Positions 12,421 through 21,674 of a DNA stretch of 64,000 nucleotides are shown here, piece by piece. The position numbers and the translations under genes are program-made. Under the pieces are notes generated by a model. The model worked only from the letters and a program-made list of their open reading frames with translations, did no database searches and was not told where the DNA came from. The number at the start of each line of letters is the position of its first letter. Within the stretch, counting starts at the first letter, position 1. Source of the stretch: Sepioteuthis lessoniana (lineage: Eukaryota; Mollusca; Cephalopoda; Myopsida; Loliginidae). The stretch lies in the NCBI GenBank assembly GCA_963585895.1, contig OY757904.1:162847292-162911291 (forward strand), read 5' to 3'.

Positions 12421-13543
12421 AGTGTAGCTGCAATACCCAGGTGCTTGCAACCGTTCTGACATTCCTGAACAATCAATTTAGTAAGGACACTGTATTTTGG
12501 CAGCAATATTGGGTATTTAACCTCAGATGGGCTTGTCTATTGGCTTGTCTATTCTGCTCCTCAACCGAACTCTTACACTTTGATCACTAAAGAGATTGAA
12601 ATTCTAAACAAGTTCCGGAGGTCCTCTTCAGCTCGGATTTTCCAAAAATTCAATTTCGTGACCATAGTGTTGCCTCTGGGCCCACTTTATTAAGTAGACT
12701 TTGGCAACGTGCCCAGGGTCAGAATCGGAATGTTTCAATCGATTAACAAACCTGAATATCAGAGTAACAATTCTTAAAACTTTAGAGAGTTTTGAAAATT
12801 TCTTCAAATTGACAACACATTCATTTTTTTCAATTGCAGCACTATAATGCACCTCTGTCTGCACAACATTTTTATCGGTAGCAGAGAGACATTTTAATTC
12901 CCTCACAGACCAACTTACGGGTGAGTCTCTCAACCAAGTAGGCCCTCAAATCTAAAAATTTAGATTTAATTTGAACTTATTCAAGGTCGATTCCCTTGTA
13001 ATACGATCTGCAGGATTCTGATATGTTGGAATATATTAAAATTTCACAGACACATTCAACTTATAATTTTTTTCTTTCTTGAGCAAACCAATATCCTTTA
13101 GCCGATTAGCAACGAAGATATTTTTGCGATTTGCTTTGGTAGACTGCAACAAGGCTAAAACGATTTGGGCATCCATCGTTACATATAAATTCTTAATATC
13201 TTGTCGGAAAATACCTCACAAACATTTTTCAGGCATTTCAGCGCTAAATATACTGACAATAACTCCAACGTAGGCTGGGACTTTGCCACAGTAGGAGCAA
13301 CTTTAACTGTAGAGAATAGTAGAGCAGATCTACTGCCCTGTACAACATAGCAAAACCATACGCAGCTTTAGAGGCATGACAAAAAATGTAGAGGTCGGTT
13401 GGACTACAGTCACTGAAGACCTGTCTGGGAAATTCCAAGCTATTTAACAGTACAAGTTCTTGATATAAAACATTCCACCTTGTACACAGATCCTCCGAAA
13501 TGGCATCATCCCATCCCAACTTCTGCTTACATAAATCGCGCAA
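12421..13543 (-). pseudogene. BEL/Pao RNase H and linker
   Basis: 13543-13244 encodes WNVLYQELVLLNSLEFPRQV and then LYIFCHASKAAYGFAMLYR, the D/H-A-S-x-x-A-Y-G box of BEL/Pao RNase H. The first catalytic Asp appears as His here. 12933-12628 (SWSVRELKCL, HYSAAIEKNECV, RFVNRLK) fits the linker before integrase. Broken into at least three frames. Confidence 0.7.
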
Positions 13544-13981
13544 GAGTAACCTCCCCTTAATGGTAACAGGTAATCAAAGGGAAAGCGGATCAAATACTGC
13601 TGACGTTTGTGCCAAAATTTTGCGCGGCGTGTTGGCTTCAGCCTCAGAAAGTCTTGGATTTAGCCCAATAGCTTTTCTTCACTACCGTCATGTTCTACAA
13701 AAGGAACCATCATGCTTCATTTGATCCCTTAGCGGGACATAATTTGAGGTACAAGACCTTAAACAGAATTTGCGTTCAGCCATAATATTTACAGAACCTA
13801 CATAAGTATTCACTAATTCTGATGTATTCTCACTGGTAACCAACAAAAATTGTGTACATAGAATTTGTTTTTCAGATCCCCTGAATACTTTTTGCCCTTG
13901 TCCTTATTCAAGTGAAATTGGATCAAAAAGTTTAAAATGAATGGATTTGCCCGAAATCCAAAAATAAGTATCAAAAGCATA

Positions 13982-14811
13982 TCACTTTTTCAATCTCTCT
14001 AACAAAAAACCAAAACAGAAACGATTCTTATTGACCTCCGATTTTAATTTTATCATTAAAAATTCCCTGCGGATATCAGCCATAAAAACATGAGAATTGC
14101 TTCTGAAGTACAACAGAAGATCCAGCAAGTGATTTAAAAAGTTAATGCCCCGATAAACATTAGCGATGGGGCATTCCAAACTTTCAATGAACAATTGAAT
14201 ACTGGCTTGATTTTAGTGGTGGTCAGGTCATCATCCTTAATCACAGGGCGGTGAGGGATCCAAATATAATTGGCATATTGTTCAGGAGGGACATTGAATC
14301 TCTCAATGAATCCCTCCCTTTCCTGTTCTAGAAAAGCCTCTGTGTATAGGTTAAGGATCCTCCTTTTTGTTAGAAAGTCTCTCACTCTATCCAACACCTT
14401 GAGAGAAATCGCATGGTTAGAGGGGACCAAATTTACTTTTTTCTCATCCCAAGGTATATTAATATAGTGAAATCCATCCTGAAAGGAAATGGAATTTTTA
14501 AACTCTTGGATTTTCTGGTAATCATAGGAGCTCAAGGTGTTCTCTGTAATTTCTACAGCTTCTCGGGAAAACATGCGATGAAGGTTTCTTTCGATCGCCG
14601 GGTCTTCAAAAACACTTTTTAACGGGTCAACATAGAAAGGTTTTGGTTTCAGAACAAAATTCACACGAGTAGGGGGAGATGGTTCCGAAGCCAAAATACT
14701 AAAATTGCATTCTGGCATTCGGGTTACAACAGCGCATTCAGAAAGACGAAAGTCCAAAAAAATGGCAAACATTCCCGAATGGAACGATGCTAGAAGAAAG
14801 TTTCCAAGCAC
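13982..14811 (-). pseudogene. BEL/Pao reverse transcriptase
   Basis: 14811-14134 encodes the protease-RT linker and the start of RT, including HYINIPWDEKKVNLVPSNHA, EREGFIERF, WIPHRPVIK and KIKPVFNCSLK. The last corresponds to the R-V-V-F-D-A/C-S block of BEL/Pao RT. 14194-13982 continues with the next motifs (NHLLDLLLYFRSNSHVFMAD and IRREFLMIKL). That D-I-x-x-x-F box is the first catalytic Asp region. The YVDD-type region lies in broken sequence beyond 13982. Stops and frameshifts abolish function. Confidence 0.85.
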
Positions 14812-14826
14812 AACTTCACATACAAT

Positions 14827-15278
14827 TTATTTTTTGAAAACTCTCCACATGCTGAATGGCGTCTGTACTAATGAGTTTTCTACCTTAATTTCTCCATTGG
14901 TCGTTTTATCAAAATCAGCAGCAAGATGGGATCTTCCTTTAGACACCACATATCTTTCCCTAAAAAACATCTTCATATTGAACTGCTGGGCCGGTAAGGA
15001 GTCAATTTTTATACCTAGCCCTTTAACCACCTCATCAGATAGGTAAGATCGTTGGCTGCTTGAATCCAACAAGCAATTTAGCATGTATTTATGTCCATTT
15101 TTCGACACTGTGACCTTGACAAGGGAAAGCAGCAATTTCTTGTCACTACAAGCCGAACTAACCGAAAGACTAAGTGAAGATGCATTGTCTTTATCAAGAC
15201 ACCAGGACAAATAGTAGGCACCCTTCTTACAAATTTTTCAGAGTTTAAACTCTCCCCTATTTCCCCTGCAGTAAGCAC
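14827..15278 (-). pseudogene. BEL/Pao aspartic protease (DUF1758-like)
   Basis: Encodes HKYMLNCLLDSSSQRSYLSD, then VVKGLGIKI. This matches the retropepsin-like D-(S/T)-G-S-Q-x-S-(F/Y)-(I/V/L) box of BEL elements, but the active-site Gly is Ser (DSS instead of DSG). The upstream frame 15278-15078 overlaps and holds the end of the zinc-knuckle region. Fused to the RT frame by proximity only; inactive by its breaks. Confidence 0.8.
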
Positions 15279-15429
15279 TCAAATGCTGGGTACTGGTACA
15301 TAAATTGCACAACTTTTTTACTCTGCACTTCTTCAACTTGCTTTCAGGCACATAGAAAGAAAGTGTACTTGAATCACACAAGTTACATTTGAAAACTTCG
15401 CGGTGAGGGACAGAATTAGTACTAAAATT

Positions 15430-16181
15430 TTATAAGCAAGTTTTATTTCTGCGGGGAGGGGGATTGGACTTACATTCTGTAGGTTTTGGCCTGTCCACAG
15501 ACTTATTCCGTGAGCATTCTAGACTCTTGATAGCATCGGAAAAATGTTCTATCAGGAAACTAATGCTTGGATAGTTTCTGCCGGATAGCCTAATTATTTC
15601 CCTTTTGAAGAAGCCGGGTAGTTTATTAAACACTATGTGGCTTACCAGCTCCTCTCCGGGTGTTTCCCTAGGTATAAAATTCAAACCGTAGGAGGATTTC
15701 AGCTCCCAGAGGTTGGCTTTCACTTGCGTACAAAAGTTCGCCGAGCATTCAAATTAAACTTCGCTTTAGACAAAATTTCTGCGAATATTTGACTTGTTAT
15801 GAAGTCAAAGTCTAGGAACTCACTTTTCAAAAAATCTAAGGCCATGAAATAATTTTCGTCCGATACAGAAAGATGCTCGATATCTTGAGCTGGGTAACCA
15901 CTGAGGTAGCTCCTGAGAATTTGCAATTTACTGGAGCTGGATTTTACACCACTGACCAAATTCTCAAACTGCGCCAAGTACTTCTTCAACGCCAGCTTAT
16001 CAGCCGCAAATACTTTAATTTTAATTTGGGTAGTACTACTGACCCTGGCAAATCCACACTATTGCTAGGTGTAGTATCACTACGGGATGGATATGAATCT
16101 TCGCTCCCATATCCTAAGCTTGCTTCTATAGCGTCAACCTCTCGCCAAATTTTTTACTTAAATAAAACATTTTCGTCCTGA
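15430..16181 (-). pseudogene. BEL/Pao gag
   Basis: 15989-15720 (LAQFENLVSGVKSSSSKLQI and LRSYLSGYPAQDIEHLSVSD) and 15723-15430 (FNKLPGFFKREIIRLSGRNY and following) are consecutive gag blocks, with L-x-x-Y-L-x-G-x-A near the start as in the BEL/Pao gag (DUF1759). Cysteine residues of a zinc knuckle lie in the frame around 15300-15400. One frameshift separates the two gag blocks near 15720. Confidence 0.75.
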
Positions 16182-16559
16182 AACTGATCAATTTCTTCTG
16201 GAATTACTTCTTTCTCCGTATAATACTGCCCTAGTCCTTCGGCCCTCTTATCAAAATCACTGATAATTAGGCTAATTTCATTTCTAAATTTACCAAAAGT
16301 CAGTTTTTCCGGACCACTTATTATCAAGAGACTATCTAACCTTCTTTTTAGGAAGTCTAAAGCCTTGATTAATTTTAATACAGTTTTGTCAGCTATGATA
16401 AAAGTTCGAAATTCACAAAAAAAACAACAAAAAAAAACAGCAAAATAAAACGAATAAATAGTTCAATAAATGCACGCACCAGTTTATGAAAACTTCAGCC
16501 AAAACTGATGCTGCTAAAAGTTACAGACGCAAAGAATTTAATTTTAGCAAAATAAAAGA

Positions 16560-17972
16560 ATTCATTTTTATAAAAGACACGAATCCTTTCACCGAAAATA
16601 AAACCGCACTTAGGAAAAAAAAAAAAAAAAAAAAAAAATGAACGGAAAAATAAAAAGATAAACGTGCCTCGTGCGTACAACTAAGAACTATTTATTACCA
16701 AGTAAATAAAAATTAAAAAAAAGGAGTTACAAAGTTTTGAAGAAAAACACAAGTCGCTAAAATTAATTGCTATTTTAGCGACCAGTCAAAAAAACTGAAT
16801 CAAATAACAATGATACAAATTGTTTCGAAAAAACACTGGGTCACTCCTGAATTACAAGGAACTGATATGTCAACAAACAAAAGATGCTGGTGTTGTATAC
16901 CATGAAGAGGGAAGAAGGAAGAACAACACTTCTTTATAAGAATATATACGTCTTCTGGTTCTTTTGTAAGAGGTTGAAGTTTCTGTGGTGTGTGCTAGAC
17001 AGACAGATTGCTATATTGACCCATAACTTCTTCTCTTGACCATAGCACGCTGTGTTATCTTCAAGACCCCAATTAGCACTTCTTCCGCTTCTTGGCTGGG
17101 GTTGTTCAACCGGAGGCCGTTGAGGGCTGCTGCCCTCGGCGGGGCGCTCTCACTGACTGCAAGCTAACTCTGACTCTGGCCTTCGCTGCCTCCAACTGCA
17201 ACTGACTCAACTGCCTCGGGCATCTGCATATATTATTTCATAACGCCAACAAACTTCCGATTAGATCACATGATCTTCTTTCACTTATTTACACAGGTAT
17301 GTCTCTGATTGACGGCTCGGTCAAGGGTCAATATGTAACACTGGTACTTACAACTCAAAAAAGGGGTGTTGTATGAATGGGAAAAAGATTGGAAAGAGTC
17401 TATTAGGCGAAAATATCTCTTGGAAAACCCTGTTCACTTTTCTGTCAAGAATACAGCGAATAAAGCAGACATATGAGTGTTCATTCAGCAATTCTTTCAA
17501 TTCTTTGTGTGGGACAGAAAATTCAATTGTACACTTCATGGTCTGTGTCAAGACATCACAAATTCTCTGATATAGGCAACAGTATATTTCTCTTAGAAGA
17601 ATACAGCACAGCAATATAGTTCTGTTGACACTTCGTGGTTAAAGTCGAGACAGCACAAACTCTCAGATATAGGCAACAGCATATTTTTCCAAGAGGGGCC
17701 CAGCACAACAGCAAAATTCTCGGAAGGATTTACTCCCTATTCACTATATTCCTTTAGCTGTAGGGAACAGCAAGGTTTAAAAAATAGCCCATTCTGCGAA
17801 AATTCACAGGACTACTAAATTCACGTCTTGACTGCACCGTGGCTTGAGCCGAAAGGACTATTCTCTCAGCAGGTCGTGTCAGTTCCAAAAAAATCCCGTC
17901 ATTTTCTTTCGGCGGTGACTACAACAAAAGTCCCTTACAAGAGGATGTTCCTATTGAAATAAAATAATTCCA
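16560..17972 (-). repeat. BEL/Pao 5' LTR, split by a solo LTR
   Basis: Homologous to 9416-10376 but interrupted at 16887-17344 by another LTR with its target duplication. Without the insertion its length is about 959 bp, equal to the other LTR. It contains the same approximately 97-bp internal duplication (about 17560 and 17660). Confidence 0.8.
16891..17340. mobile_element. Solo LTR nested in BEL/Pao LTR
   Basis: A 450-bp insertion that starts TGTTGTATACC and ends ATATGTAACA (TG...CA ends). It is flanked by the 4-bp direct repeat CTGG at 16887-16890 and 17341-17344. The sister LTR (near 9747) has the uninterrupted sequence, which fixes both borders. More GC-rich than its surroundings. The internal region has been lost, so this is a solo LTR of another, probably Gypsy-like, family. 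Confidence 0.85.
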
Positions 17973-17992
17973 GCATATCTTTACTTGTTCAT

Positions 17993-18232
17993 TTGGTTTG
18001 GTTTCTTTGTGTAATGGCACATTAACCTTTGTAGGTTATTTAATGCCAAATCCACCCTTCTAGAAGAACAGTAGTGGTACTATTTAACCCATAGCTGGGA
18101 GGATAAGGGGGTGCATATCTTTCCCAAGGGGATTTGCCCGAAAGTGAGCGTTATAGCGCGACTGGAGTTCGAACTCGCTTACTACGATTCCGGAGTCCAG
18201 CGCTTTAACCATTACACTAACCTTCATGCTGT
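17993..18232 (-). repeat. SINE family A, copy 1
   Basis: tRNA-derived SINE in reverse orientation. The Pol III B-box-like GCGAGTTCGAACTCC (minus strand) lies near 18165-18180, and the A-box-like head TTAGTGTAATGGTTA near 18208-18223. The central block (CCCATAGCTGGGAGGATAAG on the plus strand, about 18090) is the core shared with family C. The 3' end is the GGCATTAAATAACC...TGCC hairpin tail at 17993-18055, shared with the LINE at 60080-61542. Almost full length. Confidence 0.8.
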
Positions 18233-18489
18233 GTTTGTTAGAAGTTCGCACCGAAAGTAATGCCTCGTATTTTATTGTTGTTGTTGTTACAAATCATCAG
18301 AGTTAGATATTGGCAGCAGAGACTGTGCATTTCAGCCGATAATCCATAATTTATTTTGCTTTGTTGCAGCAACTGAACAACATCTGACATGAAAGTTGAG
18401 ATGTGGCACTGAATTATACCCACAGATACGAAGAGATATTAAACAGTGAATATTAGCACAGTCTGGTGATGGGTAATGAGTTTCAGCCG

Positions 18490-18775
18490 TGGCGTTAGCG
18501 ATATAAGTTATAAACCATGTTCAACACAACTATCAATCCGCTAAATGAAAAGCATCTCTGTCGGTTGATCTGTGTTTATTAGGCCGATGGACAACGCGAC
18601 AACATTTTCCTGACAACCATGTAATCATCGCTGCTGTGAAAAAGTGGGTCTCCTCTGTTAGTGCAATTTTTTACGAGTGTGACAAGCTAAAATCATTCAT
18701 TGCAGACAAAAATGAAGAGTAATGATTCTGTGGTAAATAGCGTTTTGTAGCTGAAAACTTTTTATGATAATAATA
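18490..18775 (+). pseudogene. Mariner transposase C-terminal remnant
   Basis: Reads in pieces TTINPLNEKHLCRL, then RPMDN and, over frameshifts, the block NHRCCEKVG/LLC and ..NSVL*LKTF. The order resembles the C-terminal end of SETMAR-type mariner transposases (A-V-x-x-W-x-x-x-x-x-x-F-Y-x-x-G). Several stops; dead. The call rests on order rather than on any long match. Confidence 0.45.
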
Positions 18776-19351
18776 ATAGATTTAGTAGTCATGATCGAAC
18801 TCAAGTCAGCCTTGCGCCACGTTTGAAAACATACCCCCTCTACAAATGACAATAGCAAAGTTGTACTTCATAACCCTTCAGTTGGAGTTTTCGAAACATA
18901 TCCACATGCAATCATGGGAAAAATTATTTTAATTAGTTTATTTAATCTTAGTTTTCCACATAATCTAATATAAAATAGTTCAAATTATCAAGTCAATAAA
19001 ATAAACGAAAAATCATTTTATTCGAGATAAAATATTTATAAAAATTTACACTGTATAAAATATAAAATATTTTCCATTGAAAAAATAAAGTCACTGAAAT
19101 CAAGTTTTATTCAATCGTTGTCGAAAGAAATTTGTCGAGAAAAAAGTAGTAAATATGACAGTTTTTTTTTTCTTATAGAATTTTTTTTATCGTGGCAGAA
19201 AATTTTTTTTTTTATTCAGCATTAAAAAAGTGATTAAAATTGTGAAATTAAAGTGTTTAAACACTTTGGCTGTTAATTATCGAACTTTTAAAATTTCATA
19301 ATGTGCAGTTGTTCACTGGCGCATTATTTCTTGTCTTGTACAAGTTTTTAA

Positions 19352-19432
19352 CCTTCTCCACCCCCCCAAGGCGAAGAAGCCTTCTCCACACACCTCCAAG
19401 GTGAAGAAGCCTTCTCCACACACCTCCAAAAC
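19352..19432. repeat. 30-bp minisatellite, about 2.7 units
   Basis: The unit CCTTCTCCACACACCTCCAA plus GGTGAAGAAG occurs at 19352, 19380 and 19410 (the first unit is 28 bp, the last is partial). Confidence 0.85.
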
Positions 19433-20265
19433 AACAAATGATTAAATTATAAAATGGTTCTCAAAAACGATGTAACAGCGCTGTAAATTATTTAGAGTGT
19501 TTCCCACTTTACTATATTCAAATAATAAAATCGTTTCACTAGGAAATTAAACCTAATGAACATGAAGACACAATTTACTTTATTTGTATAGGACAAAAAA
19601 AAAATCACAAACAATGATTATCAAACTTGAAATCGATTTAAAAGTAACTTTTAAAAAAATATTAAGATATTCGAAAATAGTTTAATTTATGCATTCACGA
19701 ATTGTATAGCAATATTGTTTGAATTTTGTTATTAAATGTTATGCAATATGAAAGCTTATGATTAAACGATTTGTCAAATCGGAGGGTTGGAGAGTTTACC
19801 CAAAATTTAATCAAATCAAATTTATTCGAAATATTTACTTTTATTTTATTTATTTTTATCTGTAGCTGCGAAATCATTTTCGAAAGTCAAAGATTAATTT
19901 AGCTTCGAAGCAGCCATTTTATCAAATATAAATTAATTTCTATGAAGCGATGAAATGAAATAACTTAAACTCCGTATCAACTGTCGTTTAATCTGTAGCC
20001 AGTAATAAAGTCACGGAAAAGTTACAATTTTGGATAAGAAAAAGTCACAATTTATGGTAACTGGTTAGGCTTAAATTTTGTTGAGAATTATGTTTTTAAT
20101 TTGAATGAGACAAGGGATTTATCGAGAAACACTTGCTTTAAGATCATGTTTTTTCTGTGACTTTTTAAAATCTGTATCTGTTTGATAATACTTAAAGATC
20201 TCGACATAAAATTTCTGGAAAATAAGGCACGATTCATGGATATACAATTTATATCCATAAGACGC
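19433..20265. other. AT-rich 3' flank of the SLC6 gene
   Basis: No coding sequence recognised. Minus-strand AATAAA motifs are clustered at about 19838-19856 and ATTAAA occurs several times; any could be the true polyadenylation site. Confidence 0.4.
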
Positions 20266-20390
20266 TTTTAATAATACAAATTATTTTTGTAGAAAATAAA
20301 ATTTTAAAACCTGCTGATCACACTGATTTTTCGGTGGAATGTTTAGAAGTATATGTAAACAGTTTAACAAATATTTCTGTAACAAATGCA

Positions 20391-20483
20391 TTATGATTCC
20401 ATCGCCAGATTGTCGAACCCAGTAACAGTCTTCTTTTTCGCAGGACCCCAATCTGCTGTAGGACTCGTGATCTCTGACATTTT
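20391..20483 (-). CDS. SLC6 terminal exon m (cytoplasmic tail and stop)
   Basis: Short last coding exon of 30 codons plus TAA. The acceptor is CTCTGTAG|AAAATG. It opens in phase 0 as the previous exon requires, reads [15 protein letters not shown] and a lysine-rich stretch, and ends LAMES. A pro-thr rich segment followed by WGP is characteristic of SLC6 C-terminal tails, which supports the call despite a 5.9-kb intron. The reading frame is overlapped by longer but meaningless frames. An ATTAAA on the minus strand at 20266-20271 is a possible polyadenylation signal about 120 nt past the stop. Confidence 0.85.
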   Translation of the reverse strand, partial: KMSEITSPTADWGPAKKKTVTGFDNLAMES

Positions 20484-21630
20484 CTACAGAGAAATAAAGA
20501 CAATATATCAAAAGACGGTCACGATATAAAATGAAAACAAGAATTAACTTAAAGATAAACAATCAATCAACTGACAACAAATATTGACTGGCCAAATATT
20601 TAGATATTTAAATTTCGAAAACAAAAAGCATGACAAACTGCCATTTCTTGCAGTAACTTTTCCTTGGTTATAAAAAGGCATTTCCATTTATTGAATTTAG
20701 GTAAATTAAGGGTTAATTAAAAAGGTTTTTTTTTAATATGAGGAGGAATCTGAAAGCTGAGAGTTCACTTCCTTAAGTAATACATTTAAAAAGATATTTA
20801 AATCATAACTCCTGCATTTTCTGTGTAGTTTTTAACATTATGAAATAAAGATATCATTATTTACAGCTAGAAATTTGAGGGTTCGAGGGTGGCTAGGTTT
20901 TTGAGGGCTCGAGGGTGTAGGTTTTTTGAAGTCTCGAGGGTGGCTTGGTTTTTTAGGTACTCCTACCAAAATTTGATATGTTACAGGAAGAAGTGCAGGG
21001 AAATTACTATCTATAAAGTTACTTCCTTCAATTGGGAGTCACGGTAGTTTTGTGGAATTTTATGATTTAGATTTGTTAGTGTTAGCAGTAGAGTTGGGCG
21101 GTTTGGCAAGTTATGTTTCGGTATCGGTTTCAGTTTTTTCCTTGATACCACGGTTTTCGATTCGGTTTTTAATGTAGTATTTTTGCTTTCTAAGGAAGCC
21201 ATTAATTTTCTTGTGTACTGATTTCGTTTGAGAGTGACAAATTTGTAACTTAGTTCGTTCAACTCACAATTTCTCGTGTATTTCTGGTCTAACCTTAAAA
21301 AACATTTATAAGGCTAGAAAGAAAAGAAAATAATCTTTCTAAATATGTAACTTATATGTGTTTTTATCCATTGAATTATTTTTTACAGCGAGTTAAAACT
21401 GCATTTTGCTTCAAATAGCCGAAAATGCGAGATATGATTAAAAAAAAAAAAATTATCTTTTTAAGACTGAATTTTACAAGTTACTTTGTTTCACAAAATC
21501 AAAGTGACCAATCTTCATCAAAATTCTTGAAGTTGTACACTCAATTAGAAGACATTTTAAACTACAACCAGGAAGATGTTAATTTCTTCTCAGACCCGCG
21601 GAAACGAATTCCTTCAAAAATTATAAAGTA

Positions 21631-21674
<44 letters not shown>

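Larger units (their letters stand above)
9416..17972 (-). mobile_element. BEL/Pao LTR retrotransposon, two LTRs, decayed
   Basis: An LTR element of about 8.1 kb plus a nested 454-bp insertion, transcribed on the minus strand. The LTR-like ends (9416-10376 and 16560-17972) are homologous over about 960 bp. Between them, 5' to 3' on the minus strand, come gag, a BEL-type aspartic protease, reverse transcriptase, RNase H, integrase and DUF5641. This is the BEL/Pao order. Each region has frameshifts or stops. The LTRs differ at many positions, so the insertion is old. I could not find a convincing target-site duplication. The LTR starts TGGAATTATTT on the minus strand, but the other end does not show the usual CA. 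Confidence 0.85.

Noticed and set aside
9416-17972. Intact BEL/Pao element able to move
   Set aside because: Every coding region has frameshifts or stops, the LTRs have diverged, and another LTR has inserted in one of them.
18165-18232. Isolated tRNA gene
   Set aside because: The tRNA-like A and B boxes continue into a SINE body and tail, and no clean acceptor stem closes. The same holds at 36290-36475, 41990-42048, 48350, 49168 and 59825.
20281-20562. 93-codon minus-strand frame over the terminal exon
   Set aside because: It is in the wrong frame. The SLC6 frame in the same place is shorter but has the right phase, the WGPA motif and a stop.
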